A DNA stretch of 64,000 nt from the NCBI GenBank assembly GCA_900467185.1, contig UBPA01000011.1, positions 237,615 through 301,614 of the forward strand. Reading direction: 5' to 3'. The stretch is from Hyphomicrobiales bacterium (GTDB lineage Bacteria; Pseudomonadota; Alphaproteobacteria; Rhizobiales; Rhizobiaceae). The notes beneath the pieces are model-generated. The model searched no databases. It saw nothing but the letters and a program-made list of their open reading frames with translations, and was not told the origin of the DNA. Both the position numbers and the translations under genes were made by a program. Below, one piece after another: positions 1 to 8,559 of this stretch (positions within the stretch are counted from its first letter, which is position 1; every line of letters begins with the position of its first letter).

Positions 1-534
1 TCCGCGCAAATGACGCTCCCGAAAAAACAGCGCCGCCCATCCCGCCCCGCCGACACCGATGACGAGGCCGGCCATGGCCAGCAGGCGGGACACCCAGAGA
101 CCGGCCGATGTCACGGGGTCGATCGCCGATGCCCTCCCCGGCCCGCTCGCACTGGCGCTGCCGACCGAAAACAGCAACCCACCGCCGATCGGATGTCCGT
201 CCGCAGACGTCACGCGCCACGAGAGGCTGTGCGTGCCGGGAACAAGCCCGGCCGGAAGCGCCACGACGAGCCGCGCCATGCCCGAGCCGGAGCCGGCCAC
301 GGGCAGCACATCTACCTGTCCCACGGGGTCGCTCAGCCGGAAAACGAGAGGATCGACCGGCTCGGAGAACGTCAGCACGATCTGACGTGGCGAAGCCTCA
401 AGAACCGCACCATCCACCGGATCGGACGCGACGAGCTGCGCATGCGCAAAGGCGCTCCCGGCGCTTGCCAGGAGAAGCAGCAGCCATGTCAGGAAAACGA
501 CGAGGTGGAACACGGGCCGATTGCCACGCATCAT
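1..534 (-). CDS. CopC-CopD copper resistance protein, 5' part only (cut by window edge)
   Basis: Only the N-terminal ~178 residues lie in the window; the gene runs off at base 1. Translation gives a signal peptide ending near SAFA, then mature HAQLVASDP, the CopC start with its N-terminal copper-ligand His, and later TSADGHPIGG, the second CopC hallmark. After residue ~145 a hydrophobic stretch begins, as expected for the CopD membrane domain of CopC-CopD fusions (YcnJ type). Family role: periplasmic copper binding coupled to membrane copper import. An ATG-ATG pair at 534/531 precedes the signal peptide; an in-frame ATG at 564 is also possible and neither has a strong ribosome site. The YcnI-type gene upstream on the same strand supports a copper operon. 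Confidence 0.85.
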   Translation of the reverse strand, partial: MMRGNRPVFHLVVFLTWLLLLLASAGSAFAHAQLVASDPVDGAVLEASPRQIVLTFSEPVDPLVFRLSDPVGQVDVLPVAGSGSGMARLVVALPAGLVPGTHSLSWRVTSADGHPIGGGLLFSVGSASASGPGRASAIDPVTSAGLWVSRLLAMAGLVIGVGGAGWAALFFRERHLRG

Positions 535-702
535 GACAGCCCCGGAGAAGGCCAGAGCGTCCATGCCGCTTGCGTCCGGGCGCGGCGCTGGCAAGCCGAT
601 CCGAACGCCGATACCGACGAAGCGCGGTCCCTTTGCCCATGCAGACACGTCATAAAGGTGCGGTGCTCCGCAATGCCGGCTCTCCGATTCTACACCGGCG
701 GA

Positions 703-1233
703 TCAGGGTTTCACATCGAAAGCCGGAGCCGGCTTGCCGGGTTCGCCAGCCTCCGGCCCCGCGGGAATGTCGATCCACCGCTCGGCCGCATCGCCGCACT
801 GCTGGACGATCGGCACATAGACCCGGCCCTTTGCATCCGCGGCGACCTTGGCCGTGAAGGCAAACTCCGCGTGTTCGGCCGCGGCGATCGTGCCGCCGGT
901 CCAGGCGATCTGCGCCCGTTTCGCGCTCGCTCCGGTTCCTCCGCCAGCGGGTGTCACCACAGCCGTCCAGCCGGGCTTTTCCTGCGGCGCGATGGCGGAG
1001 AGAACGCCGGGCACGGCGACCCGCAGACCGGTCGTCGCCGCACCGGCGCAGCCATGCGGGATCTTCAGCACGAAGGTCGTCGTCTGCCCCGCCTTCACGC
1101 CCTTCGTGGCAATGGTGACATGCGCCGCGGCCGGTCCTGCGGCAAGAACGAGGCCGGCCGCAAGGGCGATCGTGCCCGCGGCCCGAATGCGGGACGGTGC
1201 GGCGGTTCGGGAAGATTGCACGGGATGCCTCAT
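703..1233 (-). CDS. YcnI/DUF1775-family copper-binding protein
   Basis: 176 residues. A signal peptide ends near AGPAAA and the mature protein begins HVTIATKGVKAG, with the N-terminal His that binds Cu(II) in YcnI proteins. The rest fits the DUF1775 beta-sandwich (TTTFVLKIPHGCAGAATTGLRV). The start at 1233 was chosen because AGAGG lies 6-10 bases upstream and the signal peptide follows at once; longer in-frame starts only add Arg-rich antisense-like sequence. It is followed on the same strand after about 170 bases by a CopC-CopD gene, the same pairing as ycnI-ycnJ. Likely role: periplasmic copper delivery. The precise chaperone function is inferred. Confidence 0.9.
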   Translation of the reverse strand: MRHPVQSSRTAAPSRIRAAGTIALAAGLVLAAGPAAAHVTIATKGVKAGQTTTFVLKIPHGCAGAATTGLRVAVPGVLSAIAPQEKPGWTAVVTPAGGGTGASAKRAQIAWTGGTIAAAEHAEFAFTAKVAADAKGRVYVPIVQQCGDAAERWIDIPAGPEAGEPGKPAPAFDVKP

Positions 1234-1391
1234 CGTCTGCCTCTTTCTGCGTCCGCGCCGACCGGACCGCGGCCATGCCGATATGCACGACAGCGAGGGA
1301 CGCGCGACATCGAATGGCGCAGATCTAGCGCGCGATCCGGCATCGGGGAAGACGGGGCCGGGCCGAAGGCCTGCGGCTATCCGGCGCGGCG

Positions 1392-2048
1392 CTATCGGTA
1401 GGCGGCGGATCGCTCGGCGAGAGCCGGCTGCGCGTCCACGGCCGTGCCGCCCTCGACATCCGCCCTGAAGGCATCGAAGAGCGCATAGCCCTGCGCCCAC
1501 CGGCCATAGCCGCTGGCGATGTTGATATGGCCGGCAGCGCCGATCGTATGAAGCGGCGATTCGAGGTCGTCCCGCAGCCGATCAAGCTCGCCCGGCGCCA
1601 TGTAGGGATCATCGAGGCTGCCGATGATGAGGCTTGGAAAGGGCAAGGGCGTCGCCGGCACTGCGGCAAAGGACAGATGTCCCGGATGCAGCGTCTCGGT
1701 CCGCCGGAGATCGCAGGGCGCGACGAGAAAGGCACCTCTAACACGCCGCGCCGACGGGCGCTGGCCGAGATGCGCCGTCAGCAGGCAGCCGAGGCTGTGC
1801 GCGATGATATAGGTCTCACCGCCCGCCTCGACCGCCGCGTCCAGTGCCGAAAGCCAGGTTTCGAGGTCCGGATGCTCCCAGTCCGCCTGCTGCAGCATGC
1901 GCGTCTGCGGCCTTTCCGCGTGCCAGATCCTCTGCCAGTGCCCGTCGCCGGACCCGAAAAGACCGGGAACGATGAGCACCTGGACCGCAGAACCGGGTGG
2001 CCCTGGGGTCCTGGCCGGGATCGGGCCTGCACGCTCGACCCTCGTCAT
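1392..2048 (-). CDS. RBBP9/YdeN-family alpha/beta serine hydrolase
   Basis: 218 residues. The core reads VLIVPGLFGSGDGHWQ near the N-terminus, IIAHSLGC (nucleophile Ser in an xHSxG elbow), SLDDPY (acid Asp) and GAAGHINIASGYG (catalytic His), a full catalytic triad in the order of the small serine hydrolases of PF06821. Family members are cytoplasmic and their natural substrates are mostly unknown. The ATG at 2048 has no clear ribosome site, so the true start may be a few codons downstream. It lies 43 bases behind a 69-residue unknown gene on the same strand; both sit downstream of a TCTAY-type dyad at 2432-2448, so co-regulation with sulfur genes is possible. Confidence 0.85.
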   Translation of the reverse strand: MTRVERAGPIPARTPGPPGSAVQVLIVPGLFGSGDGHWQRIWHAERPQTRMLQQADWEHPDLETWLSALDAAVEAGGETYIIAHSLGCLLTAHLGQRPSARRVRGAFLVAPCDLRRTETLHPGHLSFAAVPATPLPFPSLIIGSLDDPYMAPGELDRLRDDLESPLHTIGAAGHINIASGYGRWAQGYALFDAFRADVEGGTAVDAQPALAERSAAYR

Positions 2049-2091
2049 CCGCGATGCCGCCCGAAACAGGCGCGTTCCCGGGAACAGGCGC

Positions 2092-2301
2092 CTAGTACCA
2101 TGGCCCGCCTGCCATGCCCCAGTAGAACATCTCTTCGGAGCGATGCGACGATCGCCGCTCGTCGCCGTCCGTGTGCTGCCCGCTCCGCTCGGAGACCTCG
2201 TGCTCGCCGAGGGATATGCGGGTCTGTGCCGCATCGGCCCCGATGCCGGGGAAGCCGTTGCTTCGAAACGCCTCGATGCTCGATTTCAGAATGGCCATCA
2301 T
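2092..2301 (-). CDS. small hypothetical protein, 69 residues
   Basis: No family recognised. The start is supported by GAGGGACGAG just before an ATG-ATG pair. The protein is hydrophilic and mixed-charge with a cluster of Arg, Ser and Asp in the middle, and it ends in an aromatic-rich tail (MFYWGMAGGPWY). There is no signal peptide or membrane segment. It precedes the serine hydrolase on the same strand and may be co-transcribed with it. An inverted repeat (TCTAC-N7-GTAGA) lies about 130 bases upstream. Confidence 0.5.
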   Translation of the reverse strand: MMAILKSSIEAFRSNGFPGIGADAAQTRISLGEHEVSERSGQHTDGDERRSSHRSEEMFYWGMAGGPWY

Positions 2302-2431
2302 CGCTCGTCCCTCGCTGGGTTGGTGTCGAACATAGCCCCCGGTAAACGGTCCGGGCCGCAGGCGCTCCGGTTCCGCGGGGCCGCCTGCAAGCCGGCGCCA
2401 TGCCGGCTGCAGCGACCATCAAACCCTTTAG

Positions 2432-2448
2432 TCTACAATTTTGGTAGA
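2432..2448. promoter_or_regulatory. TCTAC-N7-GTAGA dyad, candidate sulfur-regulon operator
   Basis: Perfect 5-bp inverted repeat around a 7-base AT-rich spacer, preceded by TTTAG. The same TCTAY-N7 layout occurs upstream of ssuA, metY, the RbsB-like gene and an sfnB gene in this window. Here the gene it could control is the leftward 69-residue ORF at 2301. The binding protein is unknown. Confidence 0.45.
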
Positions 2449-2532
2449 AAGGAATTGGCGTTGCGCACGCCCCCGGGAAACTGTTTTTCCGCAGAGGCCG
2501 CGAAACCCGGAACGGCCGGCCCCATACCCAGC

Positions 2533-2572
2533 GTCGATGCGAGGAACCCATCGGATGGCTCCTCGCATCGAC
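2533..2572 (-). terminator. strong hairpin just after the monooxygenase stop
   Basis: A 13-bp perfect stem (GTCGATGCGAGGA and its complement) encloses a 14-base loop that can itself fold through CCAT/ATGG. It starts 8 bases beyond the stop of the leftward gene ending at 2580. There is no obvious U-run on either strand, so it may be a terminator of non-classical type or an mRNA-stabilising hairpin. Confidence 0.55.
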
Positions 2573-2579
2573 AGAGGTA

Positions 2580-3950
2580 TCACCTCGCGCCCGGCCAGCG
2601 ATGCATGGCCCCGACATGCGTGTCGGGAAGCCGATCCCCCCGGCCGAACAGGCGGTTCCGGAACGAGCCCTCGCCGTAGGCCGTCTTGTAGAGCCCGCGC
2701 TCCTGCAGCACCGGCACGACATGGTCGATCACGTCCTCGTAGCTTTCCGGCACCACCGTGCGGGTGATGTTGAAGCCGTCGATCTCGCCCTCCTCGACCC
2801 ATTGTCCAAGAGCCGTGGCGACCTCCGCCCCCGTGCCCACCAGCACCGGATAGCGCCCGCCGAGCGCGGCTTCCTCCAGAATGCGCCGGCGCGTCCAGCC
2901 GGCCGCGCGCGCGACCTCGACCGCCGACTGGCTGGCATTCGACACGCCATAGGTGATCGGCGCATCGAGATCATATTGCGCAAAATCGATGCCGGTGCTG
3001 GCCGCGAAATGCGCAAGCCCCGCTTCCGGATTGGCATGCGCCAGATAGTCCGCATGCTTCTCGCGGGCGATGGCGCCAGTCTCGCCGGTGACGATGGTAA
3101 TGCCGACGAAGATGCGCAGCGCGTCCGCGCCTCGGCCGGCATCGGCCGCTTCCTGTCGCAGCTGCCGGGCCGTCTTGCGCGCCGCGGCGGGGCTGGTGGC
3201 GGTGATGAAGATGCACTCCCCGTGGCGGGCGGCGAAGGCGCGGCCGCGGCCGGAGGTTCCCGCCTGGTAGAGAAGCGGCGTGCGCTGGCGCGACGGCTCG
3301 GCCAGGTGGATGCCGTGCGAGCGGTAAAAGGGCCCGTCATGGGCGATGGGCCGGACACGGGCGGAATCGGCATAGATCCGCGCCGCCTTGTCGCGCCGCA
3401 CGGCATCGTCCGCCCAGCTTCCCTCCCACAGCTTGTAGAGCACCTCCATATAGTCGTCGGCCCGGTCGTAGCGGCTGTCGTGCTCGGCCTGGCCGGCGTC
3501 GCCCAGCGCCCGCGCCGCGCTGTCGAGATAGCCGGTGACGATGTTCCAGCCGATGCGCCCCTGCGTCAGGTGATCGAGCGTCGAGAAACGGCGGGCGAAA
3601 AGGTAGGGCGCTTCCGCGCTCTGGTTGGCCGTGACGCCGAAGCCGAGATTGTCCGTGACGGCCGCCATGGCGGAGATCAGCATGGCGGGATCGTTGACCG
3701 GCAGCTGGATCGACTCGCGGAGCGTGAGATCCGCCGACCCGCCATAGACATCGTAGACGCCGATGATATCGGCAAGAAACAACCCGTCAAACAGCCCCCG
3801 CTCCAGCGTGCGGGCGAGCGCAGTCCAGTAGGGCAGCGTCGTGTAGAGATGCGACTGGTCGCGCGGATGGGTCCAGAGACCATGGTTGATATGGCCGACG
3901 CAATTCATGCCGAAGGCGTTGAAGAGGATCTGCTTCGTGTCGGTCGTCAT
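2580..3950 (-). CDS. NtaA/SnaA/DszA-family FMN-dependent monooxygenase
   Basis: 456 residues. Opens with ILFNAFGMNCVGHINHGLWTHP, followed by LFLADIIGVYDVY, STLDHLTQGRIGWNIVTGYL and LYQAGTSGRGRAFAARHGECIF: the bacterial-luciferase fold of the nitrilotriacetate/DszA group, which uses FMNH2 and O2 to cleave C-N or C-S bonds. Start 3950 has GGGAG about 8 bases upstream and gives the normal family length. A divergent luciferase-like gene begins 218 bases away. It is about 40% similar by eye to the paralogue at 15940-17340, which lies among sulfur genes, so an organosulfur substrate is plausible but not shown. No flavin reductase gene is next to it; reduced FMN must come from elsewhere. Confidence 0.88.
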   Translation of the reverse strand: MTTDTKQILFNAFGMNCVGHINHGLWTHPRDQSHLYTTLPYWTALARTLERGLFDGLFLADIIGVYDVYGGSADLTLRESIQLPVNDPAMLISAMAAVTDNLGFGVTANQSAEAPYLFARRFSTLDHLTQGRIGWNIVTGYLDSAARALGDAGQAEHDSRYDRADDYMEVLYKLWEGSWADDAVRRDKAARIYADSARVRPIAHDGPFYRSHGIHLAEPSRQRTPLLYQAGTSGRGRAFAARHGECIFITATSPAAARKTARQLRQEAADAGRGADALRIFVGITIVTGETGAIAREKHADYLAHANPEAGLAHFAASTGIDFAQYDLDAPITYGVSNASQSAVEVARAAGWTRRRILEEAALGGRYPVLVGTGAEVATALGQWVEEGEIDGFNITRTVVPESYEDVIDHVVPVLQERGLYKTAYGEGSFRNRLFGRGDRLPDTHVGAMHRWPGAR

Positions 3951-4168
3951 GCTGCGCTCCCGCTGGTGGCACGCGTTTTCGCCCGGCGGCTCGGCAAGAT
4001 CAAGGCGCAAGGCCCGAACGGCGAACGCACTGTCCAGCGAATGCGAGACTGTCCCGACGGCTGCGGATATGCGAAAACGGCGACATCGCAGGCTGTTGCT
4101 CTGACAGGAACGGGGCGCTGTATCGACGAACAGATGTTCGATCGAAGGCGCCGGGCATGGGAACTATC

Positions 4169-5191
4169 ATGAAGAAGATCGGCTTTCTCTCCTTCGGGCA
4201 CTGGACGCCCTCGACGCAGTCGCAGACGCGCAGCGCGGCGGATACGCTGCTGCAGTCGATCGACCTTGCCGTCGCGGCCGAAGCGCTGGGCGCGGATGGC
4301 GCCTATTTCCGCGTACACCATTTCGCCCGCCAGCTGGCATCGCCCTTTCCGCTGCTGGCCGCCGTCGGCGCACGCACCAGCCGGATCGAGATCGGCACCG
4401 CTGTCATCGACATGCGCTACGAGAACCCGCTCTACATGGCCGAGGATGCGGGCGCGGCCGACATCATCTCAGGCGGCCGCCTGCAGCTCGGCATCAGCCG
4501 CGGCTCGCCCGAACAGGTCATCGACGGCTGGCGCCATTTCGGCTATGCCCCGGCCGACGGCGAGACCGGCGGCGACATGGCCCGGCGCCATGCCGAGGTC
4601 TTCTACGACGTGCTGCGCGGCGAAGGCTTCGCACAGCCGAACCCAAACCCGATGTTCCCGAACCCGCCCGGCCTCCTGCGGCTGGAACCGCATGCGCCGG
4701 GCCTGCGCGACCGCATCTGGTGGGGCGCAAGCTCCAACGCGACCGCCATCTGGGCGGCGAACCTCGGCATGAACCTTCAAAGCTCCACCCTCAAGGACGA
4801 CGAGACCGGCGAACCCTTCCACGTGCAGCAGGCCGACCAGATCCGCGCCTACCGCGCCGCCTTCAAGGCTGCGGGTCACACCCGCACGCCGCGCGTCTCC
4901 GTCAGCCGCAGCATCTTCGCCATCACCAACGACCTCGACCGCGCCTATTTCGGCCGCTCGGGCGATGCTGGCGACAAGATCGGCTTCATCGACGCCGACA
5001 CCCGCGCCATCTTCGGCCGCGGCTACGCCGCCGAACCCGACGTCCTCATCGACCAGCTGCGCACCGACGAAGCCATCACTGAGGCCGACACCCTCCTCCT
5101 CACCGTCCCCAACCAGCTCGGCGTCGACTACAACGCCCACGTCATCGAAGCGATCCTGACGCAGGTGGCGCCGGCGCTGGGGTGGCGATAA
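4169..5191 (+). CDS. LLM-class (luciferase-like) flavin-dependent oxidoreductase
   Basis: 340 residues, single luciferase-like TIM-barrel domain: KKIGFLSFGHW at the start, ADGAYFRVHHF, TSRIEIGTAVIDMRYENPLYMAEDAGAADIISGGRLQLGISRGSP in the middle, and a C-terminal barrel end with GVDYNAHVIEAI. Such proteins use FMN or F420; which one is not evident. Start 4169 has GGGAAC upstream; an in-frame ATG at 4157 would add four residues. It is divergent from the DszA-type monooxygenase and probably shares the 3951-4168 promoter region with it. The pairing suggests a joint oxidative pathway, perhaps desulfurisation. Substrate unknown. Confidence 0.85.
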   Translation: MKKIGFLSFGHWTPSTQSQTRSAADTLLQSIDLAVAAEALGADGAYFRVHHFARQLASPFPLLAAVGARTSRIEIGTAVIDMRYENPLYMAEDAGAADIISGGRLQLGISRGSPEQVIDGWRHFGYAPADGETGGDMARRHAEVFYDVLRGEGFAQPNPNPMFPNPPGLLRLEPHAPGLRDRIWWGASSNATAIWAANLGMNLQSSTLKDDETGEPFHVQQADQIRAYRAAFKAAGHTRTPRVSVSRSIFAITNDLDRAYFGRSGDAGDKIGFIDADTRAIFGRGYAAEPDVLIDQLRTDEAITEADTLLLTVPNQLGVDYNAHVIEAILTQVAPALGWR

Positions 5192-5209
5192 AGCGGCGTT
5201 CCCTCGACG

Positions 5210-6364
5210 TCATCCCTCCGCCAGCATCGCAACGAGCACGTCCGATTGCGAGAGGATGCCGGCGAGGCGGTTTTGGGGGTCGGTGACGGGGAGGTGGTGG
5301 AGGCCGCCTTCGGCAAAGAGGAGGATGGCTTCGGAGAGGGAGCTTTCGGGCGAGACGCTCCGCACGGGGCTGGTCATGATATCCTTGACGGTGCCGTTGG
5401 GCGCCGTGGCGCCCGAGACGGCCAGCTGGTAGCGGCGGCGAAGCCCGATGGTCGGGCGGCCGCGGGTCCAGTCCGCGCGGTCGAGAATATCGGTCTGGGT
5501 CAGGATGCCGATGACGCGCGCATGGTCGTCGGTCACCGGCAGGGCCTTGATGTGATGGGCTCGCAGGAGCGCATGCGCCTCCGACAGCGAGGCATCCGGC
5601 GCGATCGCGATCACGTCGCGCGACATGATCTGCCCGCACGGCGTCTGTCCGGATCGGCGCTGGAACGACCGCAGTTCCGTGCGCTTCAGGATGGTGACGA
5701 GTTCGTCGCGCTGGATGTCGAGGACCCGGTCGTAATCCTTCAGCACCGCATCGAGATCCTCCGCGGCAAAGCCGATCCGCGCGGCCGGCGGCGGATCCTT
5801 CGTCTGGTGGCTTCCAAGCGTCGGCGCGGCGAGATGCGGATAGCGGCGGCCGGTGAGATTGTTGAAGAGCAGCGCGGCGGCCAGAAGCAGCAGCGAATTT
5901 CCAAGCACCGGCCACAGGAGGAACCCATAGCCGAGCGCATGGATGGCCGGGCCGCCAAGAACCGCCGTCAGCGCGATCGCGCCGCTCGGTGGATGCAGGC
6001 AGCGCAGGCTCATCATCAGGCCGATGGCCACCGCCCCGGCCAGCGCCGCGGCGAGCATGGGGTCGGCCACGAGCTTTGCCACCGTCACCCCGACGAAGGC
6101 CGCGACGAGATTGCCGCCGATCAGCGACCAGGGCTGGGCGAGCGGACTGGACGGCACGGCGAAGAGGAGCACCGCCGATGCCCCCATCGGCGCGACGAGG
6201 GCCGGCGAGAGGGGAAATGTCACGGTCAGCAAGGCGCCGAGGAGACCCGTCACGAGCAGGCCGAACAGGGCGCCGGCCGCCGAGCGAAGCCGCTCCTTCG
6301 GGCTGACGGGCGAAGCCGGCCAGGGCATGAAGCGGGCCGCGCGGGAACGTGTCGTGGATGGCAT
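5210..6364 (-). CDS. HPP-family membrane protein with tandem CBS domains
   Basis: 384 residues. An N-terminal membrane domain (residues ~25-180, four to five helices) carries the family signature RCLHPPSGAIAL. A short hydrophilic linker follows, then two CBS modules (SRDVIAIAPDASLSEAHALLRAHHIKALPV and SPVRSVSPESSLSEAILLFAEGGLHHLPV). HPP proteins have been linked to anion (nitrite) transport in plastids and cyanobacteria; CBS pairs usually sense adenine nucleotides. GGAG lies ~10 bases before the ATG at 6364. The gene ends 18 bases from the convergent luciferase-like gene. The transported ion is unknown. Confidence 0.88.
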   Translation of the reverse strand: MPSTTRSRAARFMPWPASPVSPKERLRSAAGALFGLLVTGLLGALLTVTFPLSPALVAPMGASAVLLFAVPSSPLAQPWSLIGGNLVAAFVGVTVAKLVADPMLAAALAGAVAIGLMMSLRCLHPPSGAIALTAVLGGPAIHALGYGFLLWPVLGNSLLLLAAALLFNNLTGRRYPHLAAPTLGSHQTKDPPPAARIGFAAEDLDAVLKDYDRVLDIQRDELVTILKRTELRSFQRRSGQTPCGQIMSRDVIAIAPDASLSEAHALLRAHHIKALPVTDDHARVIGILTQTDILDRADWTRGRPTIGLRRRYQLAVSGATAPNGTVKDIMTSPVRSVSPESSLSEAILLFAEGGLHHLPVTDPQNRLAGILSQSDVLVAMLAEG

Positions 6365-6645
6365 GCAGTCGTCTCCGCAGGGCAGGCCCGCATTGGCGGA
6401 AGCCGTATCGATCGTGCCGGGCGAGACCGGGGAACGAGCGGCCCCCCTGTCATGCCCCGGCGAAGGTTACCATCTCCCGGCCGGATTCCCGAGGCGCGAC
6501 GTGAGACCGAGACGGCGTGTTTCTGTGCGGAAGCGATATCGATCCCCTCTCCGCCATTCCGCTCGGTCTCGTGCCTGTTCGCAAGGGGATCGACCGGCGC
6601 CCGGAATACGGCCTGCGCGTTCGCCCCAATCCTTGCACCGTGGGT

Positions 6646-8559
6646 CTACCCCTCGCCCTGCCCGTCCAGATCGTGCTGGCGGGCGGCGATATCCGGTGGG
6701 GTCCAGCCGCGTTCGGTCCGGTCGTGCAGCGCGCTGCGATCGCCCATCATCGCCTGCTCCAACACCTCCGCGATCTCGCGGGCCCGCGCGATGTAGTCCT
6801 TGTTCTCGAACACCGGCACGCCTTCCTTCCAGAGCGGCGCGAGCTGGCGCAGGCCCCAATTGTCCTGCTTGACGAAGACGGCCTTGCTCTTTTCCACATC
6901 GAAGGGATGCATGCCGAGGCTCTGCAGCGCGTAGCCGGCCGCCCGCACGGAGCTGTCGAAGACCTCGCGCACGATGTCGTCGGCGCCGGCCTCGTAGAGC
7001 TGGTAGACATGGTTGCGATCATAGGCGCGCGCGATGATGTGGATATCCGGGTTCTCGTGCCGGGCGTGCCGGACGATGCTAAGGGCGCGCTCGACATCGT
7101 CGATGGCCACCACCAGCAGTCGCGCCTGGCGCAGACCGGCGGAATGCAGGAGATCGGGGCGGCCGGCATCGCCGAAGAAGGAGCGCACGCCGAATTTGCG
7201 CAGCCCGTCGATGACGTCCGAACGGCTGTCGAGCACGATGGTCTTGTGGCCGTTGGCCAGCAGCATGCGGTTGATGATCTGCCCGAAGCGGCCGAGCCCC
7301 GCGATGATGACGGAAGCCTCCTCGCCGATCTCGTCGGCCTCCCGCATCTGCCCCCGGTCGAGCCGCGGCATGATGACCTTGTCGAACAGGATGAAGAGCG
7401 CCGGCGTCAGCAGCATGGAAAAGGCGATGACCAGCATGAGGATGGCGGCGAGGTCTGAGGGCAGCACCGCATTCTGGACGGTGAAGGAGACGAGCACGAA
7501 ACCGAACTCGCCGGCCTGCGCCAGCCCGAGCGCCAGCAGCCAGCGGTCCGACCCCCGCAGCTTGTAGAGATGCCCGATGAGCCACAGCACCGCCGCCTTG
7601 ATGACGATGACGCAGAGCGTCAGCAACAGAACGAGGCCGAGATTGGCGGTCAGCAGCGAGACGTCGATGCCGGCTCCGACGGTGATGAAGAAGAGGCCGA
7701 GAAGCAGGCCCTTGAACGGCTCGATATCGCTTTCCAGCTCGTGGCGAAATTCGCTGTTGGCCAGTACCACGCCGGCAAGAAAGGTTCCGAGTGCCGGGGA
7801 AAGGCCGACCATGCTCATCAGCAGCGCGGTGGACACGACGAGCAGCAGGGCGGCCGCCGTGAACATCTCGCGCAGGCGCGAGGCCGCGATCAGCCGGAAG
7901 ATGGGGCGCGAGAGGAAGTGTCCGGCGACCACGACGAAGGCGATGGCGAGAAGCGTGACCAGCGCCACCTGCCAGCCGGGAAGGTCGGAGACGAGCGTTG
8001 CCGCAGTGCCGGCGCCATGGGCGGCATGCTCGCCGCCCTGCAGGGCGGGAAGTGCCAGAAGCGGCAGCACGGCCAGCATGGGAATGACGGCGATATCCTG
8101 AAACAGGAGTACGGAAAAGCTGGAGCGCCCGCCCTCGGACTTCAAGAGACCCTTCTCGCTCAGCGTCTGCAGCACGATGGCGGTGGAGGAGAGCGACAGG
8201 ATGAGCCCGACGGCGACCGCCGTCTGCCAGGGCAGCCCGGCAGCAAGCCCGATGCCCGTGACGACCGCCGCCGAGCCCGCGACCTGCAGGCCGCCGAGAC
8301 CGAGCAGGCAGGCACGCATGTCCCACAACGCCTGTGGCTGAAGCTCCAGCCCGACCAGAAACAGCATCATGACAACGCCGAACTCGGCGAAATGCTGCAG
8401 ATCCTGCGTCTCGTTGCCGACGAAGTGGAAAACGGGGCCGATGACGATGCCGGCGATGAGATAGCCGAGCACCGAGCCGAGCCCGAGCCGGGCCGCGATG
8501 ATGACGGAGGTGACGGCGGCCGCGAGATAGACGAAGGCCTGGAACATGAAGCCGCTCAT
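6646..8559 (-). CDS. Kef-type K+/H+ antiporter (CPA2 family) with RCK/TrkA-N domain
   Basis: 637 residues. About 12-13 membrane helices fill residues 1-390 (Na+/H+ exchanger fold, PF00999), including LVGLELQPQALWDM and the GSVLGYLIAGIVIGP entry motif. A Rossmann RCK domain follows (SVIIAGLGRFGQIINRMLL, GxGxxG) and then a TrkA-C-like tail. The length is close to E. coli KefB/KefC. Role: glutathione- or nucleotide-gated potassium efflux protecting against electrophiles, or general cation/proton exchange. Its ATG overlaps the stop of the upstream NAD(P)H oxidoreductase gene by 4 bases (ATGA), which is the KefF/KefG-KefC/KefB arrangement and supports a gated K+ efflux system. Confidence 0.92.
   Translation of the reverse strand: MSGFMFQAFVYLAAAVTSVIIAARLGLGSVLGYLIAGIVIGPVFHFVGNETQDLQHFAEFGVVMMLFLVGLELQPQALWDMRACLLGLGGLQVAGSAAVVTGIGLAAGLPWQTAVAVGLILSLSSTAIVLQTLSEKGLLKSEGGRSSFSVLLFQDIAVIPMLAVLPLLALPALQGGEHAAHGAGTAATLVSDLPGWQVALVTLLAIAFVVVAGHFLSRPIFRLIAASRLREMFTAAALLLVVSTALLMSMVGLSPALGTFLAGVVLANSEFRHELESDIEPFKGLLLGLFFITVGAGIDVSLLTANLGLVLLLTLCVIVIKAAVLWLIGHLYKLRGSDRWLLALGLAQAGEFGFVLVSFTVQNAVLPSDLAAILMLVIAFSMLLTPALFILFDKVIMPRLDRGQMREADEIGEEASVIIAGLGRFGQIINRMLLANGHKTIVLDSRSDVIDGLRKFGVRSFFGDAGRPDLLHSAGLRQARLLVVAIDDVERALSIVRHARHENPDIHIIARAYDRNHVYQLYEAGADDIVREVFDSSVRAAGYALQSLGMHPFDVEKSKAVFVKQDNWGLRQLAPLWKEGVPVFENKDYIARAREIAEVLEQAMMGDRSALHDRTERGWTPPDIAARQHDLDGQGEG

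Noticed and set aside
10..1401. 463-codon open frame on the plus strand
   Set aside because: Antisense to the copper genes; Arg/Pro/Gly-rich composition typical of GC-rich shadow frames, no family motif.
2601..4172. 523-codon open frame on the plus strand
   Set aside because: Lies opposite the DszA-type monooxygenase, which has full-length family motifs; the plus frame has none.
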